This document shows positions 1 through 12,500 of a stretch of 64,000 bases of DNA, one piece after another. The stretch lies in NCBI RefSeq assembly GCF_910596095.1, contig NC_056548.1, positions 8,209,151 to 8,273,150 of the forward strand, given 5' to 3'. The notes beneath the pieces are model-generated. The model was given only the letters and a program-made list of their open reading frames with translations. It searched no databases and was not told where the DNA came from. This DNA comes from Thunnus maccoyii. Its lineage: Eukaryota; Chordata; Actinopteri; Scombriformes; Scombridae. The position numbers and the translations under genes are program-made. Numbering within the stretch: position 1 is the first letter of the stretch; each line of letters begins with the position of its first letter.

Positions 1-817
1 CCCTCTGTTGCCATGGAGGGAGTGAAGGCTGGATATTTCTTTTCTATCCCTCCGTCCATAATACGGAGTGAACAGGTAGAGCAGATCACCTGATTGTTTG
101 AAATTTAAACTGTATCACAACCTCCACATGTTTGAATTTGTGATATTCTTACACATAAAAACAAGAAAAAACTTGATTTTACTGGCATAGTTGCAAATAG
201 TTTAAATATCTTTGTGGTGAAAGAGCACTGACATGTTGACTCTGTTCTCATTGGCTGGCATTACCGCATTAAATGTTAATGATTGATGTTGGTTTATTTG
301 TGTATTTACCACCAAGAAGCAGAAACTCGTGAAACAGTTGCCATTAGAAAACATCTGTCTGGAAACTGATGCTCCTGCTCTTGGTCCGGAAAAGCAGGTA
401 AAGTTGTTTTTTCCCCTCAGATTCCAATAAAAGTGCTGTAATTTAAACGCAGGATATTTGTAAGTAATTAAAACAGTTCACGGCTACAAAACCTTGTCTT
501 TTTTTTTCTTCCTTGAAGCAGTATTTAATGTTGTGACCTTTTTGTGATCTGTAAATTTCACTCTCTGTATTGTACTTTCCCACACATCCTAAAAACTGGT
601 ATCTTTAACATACTTAGTAGTTTTATTTACCCACTCATCTCATATCCCTCTTGTTCTGTGTCCTGAAATGCAGGTGAGAAATGAGCCAAAAAACATCAGC
701 GTCTCTGCCGAGTACATCAGTAAGATCAAAGGAGTGTCTCTGGAGAAGGTGATGGAGGTGACGACACAGAACGCTCTCAGACTCTTCCCGAAGTTAAAGG
801 CAGCCATCCGACCCTGA
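1..817 (+). CDS. tatdn3: TatD DNase domain-containing protein 3, C-terminal exons (partial)
   Basis: Three coding exons are read: 1-75 (already inside an exon at the window edge), 317-397 and 674-817, all phase 0, giving the last 99 residues. TATDN3 is a TatD-family metal-dependent hydrolase thought to act as a 3'-5' DNase. The visible part includes SIPPSIIRS, the family-type segment [12 protein letters not shown], whose ETD belongs to the TatD signature, and the conserved end [12 protein letters not shown]. Each junction has GT-AG signals (donors after 75 and 397; acceptors before 317 and 674). The stop is TGA at 815-817. The N-terminal TIM-barrel part lies upstream of the window. Identification rests on remembered similarity to human TATDN3 and is strong. 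Nothing looks broken. Confidence 0.93.
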
Positions 818-1412
818 CGCACCCTAAAACGTTGACTTCATCGATCAAGAATTATCTTTAAGTAAATGCCCACGACTTTCTGTTACCAATGTGATCTTGT
901 AGATTAACTTAAAGTTCCCTTCCAGACTGTTTTATGGCATATAAAACACTCTCTTTTTGAAAAATGTGTGTCTGACATGTTTTTTTCCCACAAAAAAAGC
1001 TATAAATATGCAATTATTCCTCATTTCAAAGACTTCTCGACAATGGAGGTCTCCTACTTCACTGAAAAGTCAAGTTTCCACATCACACTTGTTGCATACT
1101 GGACCACGATTGGCTACCAAACTAGTGATGTCACAAATCACGCTCATAGATACAGTACACATGTTCAGCTCAGATTTAAGGTGAGCTCAGAGAAACTCAG
1201 ACATCCAACCGTAGGAACAAGAAGAAAAACACAGTTTTTCTTAAGTGGGGACGCCTTAAATGTGTAAGTCTTATTGAACCAAGATGAACTGACATGTAAA
1301 TAAATTAAAAATATATTTTAAAAAAAACCCAGTATAATTGTACTTGACTGCTGAGAGCTGTTTACTGTATTCATCTCCATTCTTTATATTTTTAATTATA
1401 TTCTTAAATAAA
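818..1412 (+). terminator. tatdn3 3' UTR with poly(A) signals
   Basis: The AT-rich stretch after the tatdn3 stop carries AATAAA at 1299-1304 and another AATAAA near 1406-1412. Either could end the transcript. The small open frames at 957-1267 lie in this UTR and look like chance frames. Confidence 0.55.
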
Positions 1413-2780
1413 GGAAGATGAGATCATTTAACACACAGTTTGTATTTTTTTCATGCGCATGATGCATCTGAAACATCCAACATTTCATAAACACCTTGTC
1501 ACATAACAGATGCAGCAGCTTACTGACATCAGTCATGGTCACACATACTGTAACTCATTGAAACATTCATCAAATGTTTTCATCTTCACGTCCACCAGCA
1601 GCTGTTCTCAGCAGAGCAGCAGCAGCATCACAAGTGAGTCACTTCTATTTATTTATTTATTTCAATGATGTTGCTCTTTATCCAGAATTAAAAGGTGATT
1701 CATCACTCACTTAACATCAGCTGCAGTGGCCAAACTTTAATGGCCCTGGGATCAGTGTCACTTCACAGTTGTATGAGGTATTGCTGCTTTCAAGTGCTCC
1801 TCATAAGCTCCGACTTTTGACTTCTAGAGTTAGATTAAAGTATTTATTAAGTGTTTTAGTGGTCCCCCTGCCTTTAGAAGCTGTTCCAACATTGTGTCAT
1901 TGTGTCAGTAGAAAGTTTTATTACCACATGAACATTTAAATAGTATCTCTGAGGCTTTTCCAACCTTACAAGGGGTAAAGATAGTGAACACATGCTCCCC
2001 TAATAATTACTGGCAAGTATGGTCTTAAAATACCCGTATAAGCTTTCAAGAACTCCAGTGGTGTAAAGTAACCAAGTAGAAGGAGCAGTAATACATGACG
2101 AACTTATTATTTTTAGGAACTTTTTAATCCAATTATTTAATAATGAAATTCAATATGTTTGAATTTTGAAAGTCAACTTTTTAAGCTACTTTGATTGTGT
2201 TTCAATCAACCACATGAGCCTTTTTACTTGTTACCAAATAAATTCAAACAATCTAAAGCGTACAGTTTTTTAAAGAGTTAATTACAAATGTTAAACTGTT
2301 AAACTGTTTTTTGAGACCAACATTATGTTAGTTTTTCACACTGTTCACACAGAACACACAAGTATACAGCATATTTACACAAGTGACTGACATATAAATA
2401 TAAAATGAGAAGAAAATTCTGTAAATCAAAGAAAGGAAAAGCTGTTAACAGTTGTACAATAAAGATAAACAATTTGGTCTTTGTTTTACAGTAAGTAGTG
2501 TTTTGTATTATTATTTATGTATGACTTTTAACTTTAAAATTAATTTATACTTCATAACGTAAAATAACATTTGAGTACATTACAATTAATTTTACTAAAT
2601 TTACTATATTTAATGTTTTGTTCATTATCAATGTTGTCAAAGTACTGCTTACTTTTACTTTTGTTACACACAACTTTTAAGTACTATTATAATAAATTAA
2701 TTTCACTTTTACTTCCTTATCAAAATATATTTATTTTTTACTTTAGTACAAGTTATAATTACAAACTTGTGTGTTCACTG
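1413..2780. other. Intergenic spacer, AT-rich, no gene seen
   Basis: Between the tatdn3 3' end and the GC-richer start of coq8a I see AT-rich sequence with a short ATTT repeat near 1647-1662. The stretch from about 2060 to 2770 has wording like the fish CAGTGGTG MITE family (for example cagtggtgtaaagtaacc near 2056), but it is too degraded for me to set its ends. No conserved coding frame is visible. Confidence 0.5.
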
Positions 2781-3162
2781 AAAAATCCGGATTTTGTTGG
2801 GTGGCTCGTGAACGCAGCATGTGTCCACTTCACGGACCGCCCTCAGCGGACACGTCAGACTTGACACGCTCTCCGTGAAGCGACTGACAGTCCGTCCGGC
2901 CAGTCCGGAGCTTTGTTGATAGTCGGAGCTGCGGCTGAACTTTGCCTCATTGGCCCGTGTTTGGTCGACATCCCCCGGGGTCGCCTCGGGGGAAAATCTG
3001 CATGTCCTTCAGCGTGTCGTCCGCCTTGGCGCTGGAGTTGAGGTGTTTACAAGAAATTGTGTCAAGTCAAATCAAGGTGAACGTCTGCTTTGAGCTGCGG
3101 ACGCATAAAATGCTCATTCACTTCATGCTCTCTGAGCTGAGAGGACTGTAGAGCTTCTGTTG
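2780..3162 (+). promoter_or_regulatory. coq8a promoter and non-coding first exon (predicted)
   Basis: Composition changes abruptly to CpG-containing DNA between about 2780 and 3120 after 1.3 kb of AT-rich spacer. A good donor (TTG|GTGAGT) follows position 3162, and the next acceptor-like CAG ends at 3495, just before the coq8a start codon. The simplest reading is a CpG-rich promoter plus a 5' UTR exon ending at 3162. The exact transcription start cannot be read from sequence. Confidence 0.5.
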
Positions 3163-3514
3163 GTGAGTACAAGTTGAATTTCCCTCTCTGTCACCTTTAT
3201 TCATGATTCATTGTAACTCTAATCAGCTATAAAATCATTTTAATAATTGTTTATTTTCTCAGGTTTGTTTTAAAAACTTTTCAATGTTCATGTTTTTGCC
3301 TTTTCTGCTCTCTTATCACTCAGCCAGCCAAGTTAATATTACACTTTTATCAGTATTTGATTAGGTTGTTTTTTCCAAAGCTTTATCCCACCAGCATGGG
3401 AACACAAGCTGATGGACAAACTCATCCATCCCATCTCAGCTCAGAGCCTAAAAACAACCTGTTGTACAGTGACTATGTTATTCCTGGCTGTGCAGGTCCA
3501 ACCAGGGAAACACC

Positions 3515-6500
3515 ATGACAGGTGACTCAGTGGTCTGGAGGGGTCTGGCCTGGATGAAGCAGGCGGCCAGCAGAGCCCCACCAGGCGGCCTCCCCTCCTC
3601 CGGGAACCAGAGGCTGCTGGCAAACTTCCATCACGCTGCCGGATCAGCAAGGGTGAGCAGTCAGCCGTGATGTGGCCGTCACGCTGCTGCGGAGACGGAT
3701 AGAGTTTCACAGACATGTAACCCAGATACTTTCTGTCTGTCTCTGCCTCCGTCACCTCATCAACACCACAACAATAGTGACCAATGAGGATGATGATGCT
3801 GGAATAGAAACTGCAGGAAGGAGAAGCTCAGTCAGTGAAGGATTCACCTGATAATGAATTTTCTATGACTGATAGTCGTATTTTAATGCCAAAAACAGCT
3901 CCTATATGACAAATGTGGAGTTTTTCCTCTGAAGTTTCTTCTTTGTTGGGAAGTTAATCCTCCAAAACAACATTTAGACCAGTAGTTCTCAACCTTTTCT
4001 GGCTTTTGACACCTTAAAATGAAGCATTTTCTACTTGTGACCCCTCGTCATAGCTTCCCTGTGTCCATCAAAGAGTATTTTATTCTTGAAACTTATCAGT
4101 TTTTTTTATTTGAATAACTTTTAGAGGCCAGAAGAGGTAAAACTATCCCATATTTCAGAAAAAAGCTAAGATTATAGAAAGATTTTCTAGCTGAACAATA
4201 TTTTTTTAATAATTTATTTTCCCATTAATCATCTCATGACTCCCTGGAGGGTCCCAACCACTGATTTAGACAATCGTAGGGCACTAAAATGCCTTTAAAC
4301 ACACGTTTTCAGGTAAACTGCATCTTTAGGCAGTTCCATATTATCTAAACGAGGTTATTTATTTCATCTTTTAAGATAGTAAACTTAACATCTTTTGTGT
4401 TTTGGACTGTGGGTCGAATTAATCAGTTAAATATGTCTCAAATGTTGATATTTGCTCGTTTTCCTAGCAGCCTGTAGTAGACTGAATATCTGCTATATCT
4501 GGTAAATTCTGATGAACATTTTCTGACGTTTTTCAGACCAAATGATTCATGGATTAATCAAAAAGGAAATGCAGATTCATGTGTAACTATTACAGAGATT
4601 CTTGCGAAAACAGATGTAGGGAGGAGAGAAATAGAGACAGTCCGCAGAAAAATATTTTTTACATGTTTTGTTCATTTTCCAGTAACACTAGAATTAGTTA
4701 AAAAGTTAAAAAGGTCTTAAACTAGGTTTTAACACAGGGTCACTCCACAAGATTAGGTAATGAAGGACATTGTATTAGTTGATATTGTCCTTTAGTGATG
4801 AAAATATCTAAATAAATGTACAGTTAATCAAACTACAGTATGTATAACCACTTGATATGGAGTGAACTTGGGGCTTTCGGGGTCCTGGTTTGGGGTCTTG
4901 GTTCACGATGCAGCTGCCCTCTTTGCACGTTTGGCGATCCAGCTTTGAGTATTGTCATGTTGTGTAGATCAGCCAAAAACCTTCACACCTACTTCTATGT
5001 TTTGTTCATCCAGGAGACGTTCGACAAACAGCAGCCAGTCTGCGTCCACAGAGCCTCAGCAGCACAGTTTCACAGATATTCGACCATGGGAGCTGGTTTC
5101 AGCGCCTGTTTCACTGGAAGTGTAAATAGCGGCGGTCAGGGGACGTGCAGCGGGAGAACCGGTACGAAGCGGCTCAAGTCGAGCCAGCTGTTTTCTGCAC
5201 AAACAAGGCTGTTCAACCAGGACAACTCCACAGTGGGGCGGCTGACATCGGAGGACATTGATAAAGCAAGAAACACTAAGAAAACAGACGTCAAGCAACA
5301 TAAGCAAGTGGTAAACACTCTTAAACCTTTTTTGTTTGTGAAAATTATTAATCAAGAGCATGTGGCTGTTAGTTTAAAACTGCATATTTATCTTTTTTCC
5401 TTCATCTATTTTTATATTTCAGCTCAGTGAAAGAGCCAGAGAGAGGAAGGTGCCAGTCACACGGATAGGAAGACTGGTGAATTTTGGAGGTACGGTTATT
5501 GATTTGTTTCCTCTTCCTGTTTCAGATCACAGCTGAAGAAGAGTAACATTATTATTCTTACTGACCATCAGGTTTTTAGTTGGATTCCTCAGATCTGCAG
5601 CAGAAATCTGTGCCTTTTTTAAAGTAAATATTTGATACATAAATCCTTTCAGCAGCTACTGCCGATGTGCCCTTCAGCAAGGCGTTTGATAGGTGCTTTG
5701 TAAGCAGGGCTGTGTATCAATATTAGTTTACTGGGCAGCTGCAAGACTTCTGTGAAGGTGTGATCTTTTATGAATGTGAAGTAGAGCGGTGCTGACTTTT
5801 TGACATTTAGCTTTTAGAGACAATCTTTGGTTTATTTTATCTTTAAGTTTAGTTCATTTTTTCATGTTCAGAAGTATTTTGTCAGTCGAAGTTGATTGAA
5901 AAATTAATCTGCAACAATTTTGACAGTCGATAAATCAGTTAAGTTTAATAATGAATAGTAATGAATTGGTTCCAGCTTCTTAAATGTGATTATTGCTTAT
6001 TGTCTATGACAGTAAACTGAATATGTTAGACAAAAAAAGCTATTTAAATTTGTCACCTTGGATCTGGGAAATTGCGATGGACATTTAATAGACCAATCAA
6101 TTAATCGAGAAGACAATAAGCAGATTAATCAATACTAAAAACAATGATTAGTTGCAGTCCTACTGTGTAAGTTTGTCTGAACCAGCTTAATGTTGAGCTG
6201 ACTTGCAGTGACCCAGAATCTGAATTTAAAGCATCGACACCATTAGCTCCAGATAATGTCAATAATCCTAAATGGACGCTGGCATTTTCTCGGCTAACTC
6301 ACAACTATTTCCGACATGAGTTGTGCAAACAAGTTGTGCAAATGACATTGACGGTGTTGGCACTTCCTGCAGAGTAGCAAGGGCTCATGTGAGCCTAACA
6401 AGACGCTCTGCAGGATTTCACCACCGCAGAGTTGATGTAATGTGGTGAACAGTCTGTGCTGCTAACAACAAGAAGTCAGAACATTTCCCTTTTTATATAA

Positions 6501-9500
6501 GTCTCTTTTGATTAGTTTAACAAGTAGAGTTGTTGTTCATTGTTATTTCTTCCTTTCACACTGAAGTGTTTGAGCAGTAAAGGTTTAATTTTAGATTTAG
6601 TTGAGAGAGTTTTGCAGAGCCGGGGTCAGACGTAGGAAGGTGTTGACGTGCTCCTTCGCAGGGACTGGAATGACAGAGTATCAATAGCTGAGAAGATGTT
6701 TGAGGGAGACGCCAGAGAGTCCAGCTAACATATAAAACATGTCATCAACTATCTCATCAAAGTATAGCACACTTACAGTTGTATCAGAGATTTATTCACT
6801 TCTTTCTTGGCCTAAATTTGCCCCTGAGCTCTCAAGGGCTCTTAAAATGTTGCCTTGAAACATTAAACCCACCTCTGGTCACTGATTGCTGTTATCACGC
6901 AGCAGTTTGTTATCAGATGCAGAGTAGGGCATCGGTAAGGGTAAGGCTCTGGGCATTCATGAAATAACAATCGCCACTGCTTTGCTCTAGAGGCTGATAA
7001 TGTTTTACTTTACTTTTCAAACAGGGCCAGTCTTTCCAGATAAAAGTTTGTGAATTGATCTCTTTATATTATTAATTTCTTTTTTGGCAGGTCTGGCGGT
7101 TGGACTCGGCATCGGAGCGATCGCTGAAGTGGCCAAGAAGAGTTTCAAACCTCAAGAAGGTGATAAGAGGAGGATTTTTTGTTTTATCGGTGGCTTGAGG
7201 GGTTAATAGAGTTCACTATGAAGAATAACGTGGTATTTATGTGTATTGGGATGTCAAAAAAGGCTGTGGCTACTCCTCTAAAGCAACTCAAGTTACATTT
7301 TAGCTTTACATATCATTTGACAGTGGAATTAGCTTCAAATTCATGATCACTATGTAAACAAAAGGATCCTCATTAGCTTCGGTAATCAGCCTAAGCGGGC
7401 CCTGTAATTAGACTCAGAATAGTTAACATACAGTATAAACATATCAAAGCTAGGGCTCGGTATTAAACGTGAATACTTTTTGTGTATCAACGGAAATGTG
7501 TCACAAACCCAGCGTACAGAAAACTGTCGAGCACCGACTGTTGTCATGAAATGCTCCTGATGTCTTGTTCTTTGATGAGTGAGCTCCTAATTCAAACAAT
7601 AATTTTGCTCATTCTTGTAAAGCCTCTTTGTTTTAGGAGTCATTTAAACCCTGATGCAGTTGAGAGGTTTCGCTTATTTTGTTACTGAGGAAAAAAAGGT
7701 TTTAATAGAAATACATTTTATATTCCTCAATCTGAGGTATTGAAAAATGTTTTGTCTGTTTTCATATTGGCACCAGGAGCCGGTTGCACCAGCTGATCAT
7801 AAGTCGTTATAATATGATGTGTGTCGATATAAATATAACAAAGTCACATTTGTACGTTCAGAAAGAGTTGACAGTTTATTTCATCTTTTGGCTCTTAAAA
7901 TTCTTATCGGAGGTTATATTACAGCTCATGGTGCTACAGTGACTTCCTGTTTACATAGTTGGTTGCCTCTTACTACAGGTGTTTCCTAGCAACCAATGTA
8001 AACATTAAGTGTTTACTATTGATTGATTGATTCAGTATTTTCACTTATGAAACTAGTCAGTATTTAGTAAGAACTTTACAGGCAACTTGATGGATTTATG
8101 ATTTTTTTTTTTTTTTTTTAGCTGGTGCAACCCAGTCCAGTATTAAAATCAGATGATACTCAGCCTTATTCAGAGTCTGTAATATATGATTGTTTCATAG
8201 AAAGTGTATTTTACATATATCATAGAATCAAATGATTTCTGAGCCAGAATAATTCAGTCAAATGTTTTCATTTGCCACTAAATGCATGAATGAAAGAAAG
8301 AAGTTAAAGGAAGGTCCTTTGCTTTCTATTAGTGGTTAATGTCATCTTTCACCACCAGGGTGCAAAATTAACTTTGTCCACTGGCCAAATGGCTACTGAA
8401 TGTACAAATTTTACCAGCCACTCAATAGATTATTATAGATTTTTTTGGCTGATGAGTGAAGCAAATCTACCAGCCACTTGCATATTTTACCAACATATGG
8501 CTGGTGCTAATTTAATACCTTGTTCACTACTACACTGACACTTCGCTGTAGACCTTATTTTATCTTATTTGTACTGAATGATATGTTTGTTTTTTAGGTG
8601 TTAAAAAATCCATACTGGATTCAAGTGCCTTCCTGTCTGAAGCCAACGCTGAAAGAATCGTCCGGACGCTCTGCAAAGTTCGAGGCGCCGCACTGAAACT
8701 TGGACAGATGCTCAGTATTCAAGGTGATGTCAATTAAATATACTCAGATGAATCTAAATTATATGAATCACCACAAACACGTGCAGGGATTCATCGTCAG
8801 TGATGCAGAAACAAACTGAAATGATATGACACAAGGACATCAGGACCTCAGACACACTGCTGAGGCATGTTATAGACAGTAAACCCACATGCATCAGTGT
8901 ACAAATAAAGACCAAATACAGATGGTAAACTGGTGCTTCAGCTTCCCAACAAGAACTCATCATGTTTCTGTATCAGACTCACAAGCAAACAAACAAGATC
9001 CTTTTACCAACAGGGAAATGTCATCACCTAAAATAAACCCCGGGCCAGCTGAACACAATAAGTGCCATTCCAGTCGAGCTATTGTTGGCAGCAGGGGCTA
9101 AATTGACACTGAGGTCTGTTGACTTAAAACAGAACACTTACAGTGTTGTTTTACTGCCAGATCTCCGCAGCCCCAGTTTGTACCTGTATGATCATGACTG
9201 TCAAGTCAACGGAGCTCAGTGTTTGTTTTTTCTGGAAGATAAATCTCTGGCGATCTTTCAAAAACCCAGAAGGTCATTTAATAACAGTTACAAAGCCTTT
9301 TTGATCTATCTGAATCAAATGTATTCTATATACTGCTCAGTAAAAATTATTTTTAGTCACTTTCACATGATTCTTTCTATTTCCTAGTTGTCATTCAACA
9401 AAATTACAAGGTTTCATGATCAGATATCTGTATCAATGCTGAGTTTCAAAGTTCACTCTTGACCTTGGGGGGAAAACAGCAGTTATCTAACCTCATGGTC

Positions 9501-12500
9501 CATTTAATAGCTGTTCTAGGGCTTTTGATCGTATCACGTGGTCTTCATCAACAGATGCAGAAGAGCTGAAGCATTTAGTCACAAAATCGATTAGGTGATC
9601 AAACACACAATGAATCTGGAAGTATATATATATATATCTAGTTTCAGCCTCTCATTTGTGAATCTGTTCTGCTTTTCTTTGATGTGATATTAAACTGAAT
9701 ATCTTCGAGTTTTGGACTATTTCAGACAAAATAAGTCATTTGAAGACGTCATCTTTGGCTTTAGGAATTTGTAATTTTATAGACCAAACGAGAAAATAAT
9801 CAGCAGATTAATTGTTAATGAAAATAATTGTTATTGTAGATGTTCAAATCTCTGGGGGGGTTTCTAAGCACTTAAATCTCCTAATGGAGGATAAAGGCCC
9901 TGTGCTGAAACATGTTTGTGAAATAAAGAAGATTCTTCCAGTTAGTCATCTCGGAGTTGCAGAGTTGCATTTTCACATTTGTCCTTTTGTTACATCAGGA
10001 CCTCGTTGGTAAAGTAGCAACAGCGCAAGCTTCTTATTATGAGTCATTGAGTTCTACTTGATTACACAATTTTCTGCAAAAGTTAGAACAGTTGTGGTTA
10101 TTTCACTCCAGTGATTTCTGTAATTGTGTTTTTCTTCTGTGCTCTTCTTTCTGGTTGGAAGTGAGCGGGACTCGTTTAGAAGAAGGTTATTGTTAAAAGA
10201 ATTTCTTCTCAATGACCTTTAAATAACGGAGACTGGATCCGAAGTATCAAGGTTTAAGTCAAATTTATTTTCTTGTACAAGAAGGAGCGTTTCACAGTGC
10301 AACTCACAAACAGGGTTACAGAGAAAAAGGCTTGTCTCAGAACATTCACAGTTGGTTTATATACCTTACAAATGGGCGTCTCATACTTCTTCTAATGTTT
10401 ACAGACATACTCAACAAATAACGTCATGACATTTTCTCAGTTGTCTAATTGGTTGTCCAGCTGTAGGTCCCTAATTCGAGATAACACCCTTCTGACCTGT
10501 CTCTGACCTTTACTCCCACCTGACCTCCTCTAATGCATGTACTATTCTCCCGTTGTTAATCTTAGCTGCTACGTTTGCTGTTTCTGCAACTTTGCAGAGC
10601 AAAACAGCAACATTCATCATGACATGCAAAAACAAGAGTACGCACATAGTAAGGTTTTAAGACATCTAATCACAGTATAATTCTAATTTTTGTAACAGTT
10701 ATGTCACATAATTTTGCAACATTTGAATCAGAATCTGGTAACAGTTGGTTGTTTGGTCACAGTCAATCAAATGTGACAAAAAAACAGTCCTGATGAAGCA
10801 GATTATCTGAGTTTTTAAGTGATAAAGGTAAGATAAAGTTCATTCCCTCTTTGCGTTTCTCTGTTGAGCTGCAGTGGAAGAATAGCAACAAAAAGAGGAA
10901 CTTTGGCACTAAAAAGACTGTAACGTTGAAAGATGTTTGCTTGATTTAACTCATTTGGACGACCAAAGCTTCATATCTTCAGATAAACTTTTAAATACAT
11001 TTTCGCACAGAAGCAGGACTGATCACTTTGATCACTTACATTGTAAGTGCATTATGAAGGGATCTTCTAATGGTCAGTATGAACGGGGAATTACAGCAAG
11101 AACTACGTATTTCAGTGTTCGTTTGGGCACCTGTTTAAAGACATACTTGAAAAATTGTGAACCCGTCCTTTAAACTCTTAAAAGGGGTTCTCAAGCAATT
11201 TAGTATTGTACTTCCATAAAATTGGCGGACTTGCAAGAGACAGACTTTTAGAGATTGACACATAAATTGCAGAGACTGAGATGAATAAAACTCCAAAATC
11301 ACTGATCTTACATTACAAACCATCATATTTCACTCTGTGTCTCTTCTTCTTCTCTTTCAGATGACGCCTTTATCAACCCCCAGTTGGCCAAAATCTTCGA
11401 GCGTGTTCGACAGAGTGCAGACTTCATGCCCACTAAACAGATGATGGTACAGTATGGAGAGCCGAAGTAAACAACACAAACTCTGTAGGTTTCATAGGTA
11501 AGACAATTTCTCTACTTTTTCTCTGCAGAAAGCCATCAGCAGTGACCTCGGCCCAAACTGGAGGGACAAACTGGAGTACTTTGAGGAGAAGCCGTTTGCA
11601 GCCGCGTCGATCGGTCAGGTGCATTTAGCGAGGCTGAAGGATGGCAGAGAGGTCGCCATGAAGATTCAGGTGAGAGAGGACTGTGTGCACAGAGATACGT
11701 AACTGTGACAAAATACAGCAAATTAAAAATTACACACACAATCAAATCTTTCCTTTCAGTACCCTGGAGTTGCCAAGAGTATTGACAGTGACGTGAATAA
11801 TATCATGACCGCTCTGAGTTTAAGCAACGCGCTGCCTGAAGGTAACATTGTTGGAGGTTTTTTTTTTATCATATTTATGATAACAGCTGCTATTGTCTGA
11901 CGTTTGTAACCTCCACTATTGTCAATATACTAACCTGCACCAGCAGTTTGAATGTCATGATTTTCAGCTTTTTCCTCATTTGTCCTCCCTGTACAGGTCT
12001 GTTTCCTGAGCACCTTATTGAGGTCATGAGCCGTGAGCTGGCGCTTGAGTGTGATTACATAAGAGAGGCGAAATGTGCCAAAAAATTCCAGTGAGTTGTT
12101 CACACTTATTATTACAACATGAAACCACACTGCATGTAACAGGTCAAAGTCAGTGTTTCACATTTAATGCACCAGTTTTATTTGAAGCACCAGTTTGCAC
12201 CAAAGATTGATACAAAAACAAAAAGGATCACGCAGAGGACAACTTCAGACCTAAAACTGTATGAGGATAAAATAGTGTCGTAATCCATAACATTAAAACT
12301 AAGATTTGAAAGATTGAAAGTTTCAACAGGTTGTAAAACTGAAAAACAGGATTTAAAGATTTAAACATAAGATTTGAATGTGTGAAATAATTGCTTCACT
12401 CTGTTGAATGTCTGCAAAGCAAGTTTCAAAACTTTAAATACACATTAAAAATGTAGTTAAAATCGGGTGAAGCAAATATTTCAAACATTCACATCTTTAA

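Noticed and set aside
4840-5430. A 196-codon plus-strand frame around the second coq8a coding exon
   Set aside because: Only 5014-5310 is exon; the rest is intron read-through on both sides. The antisense frames at 5056-5361 are shadows.
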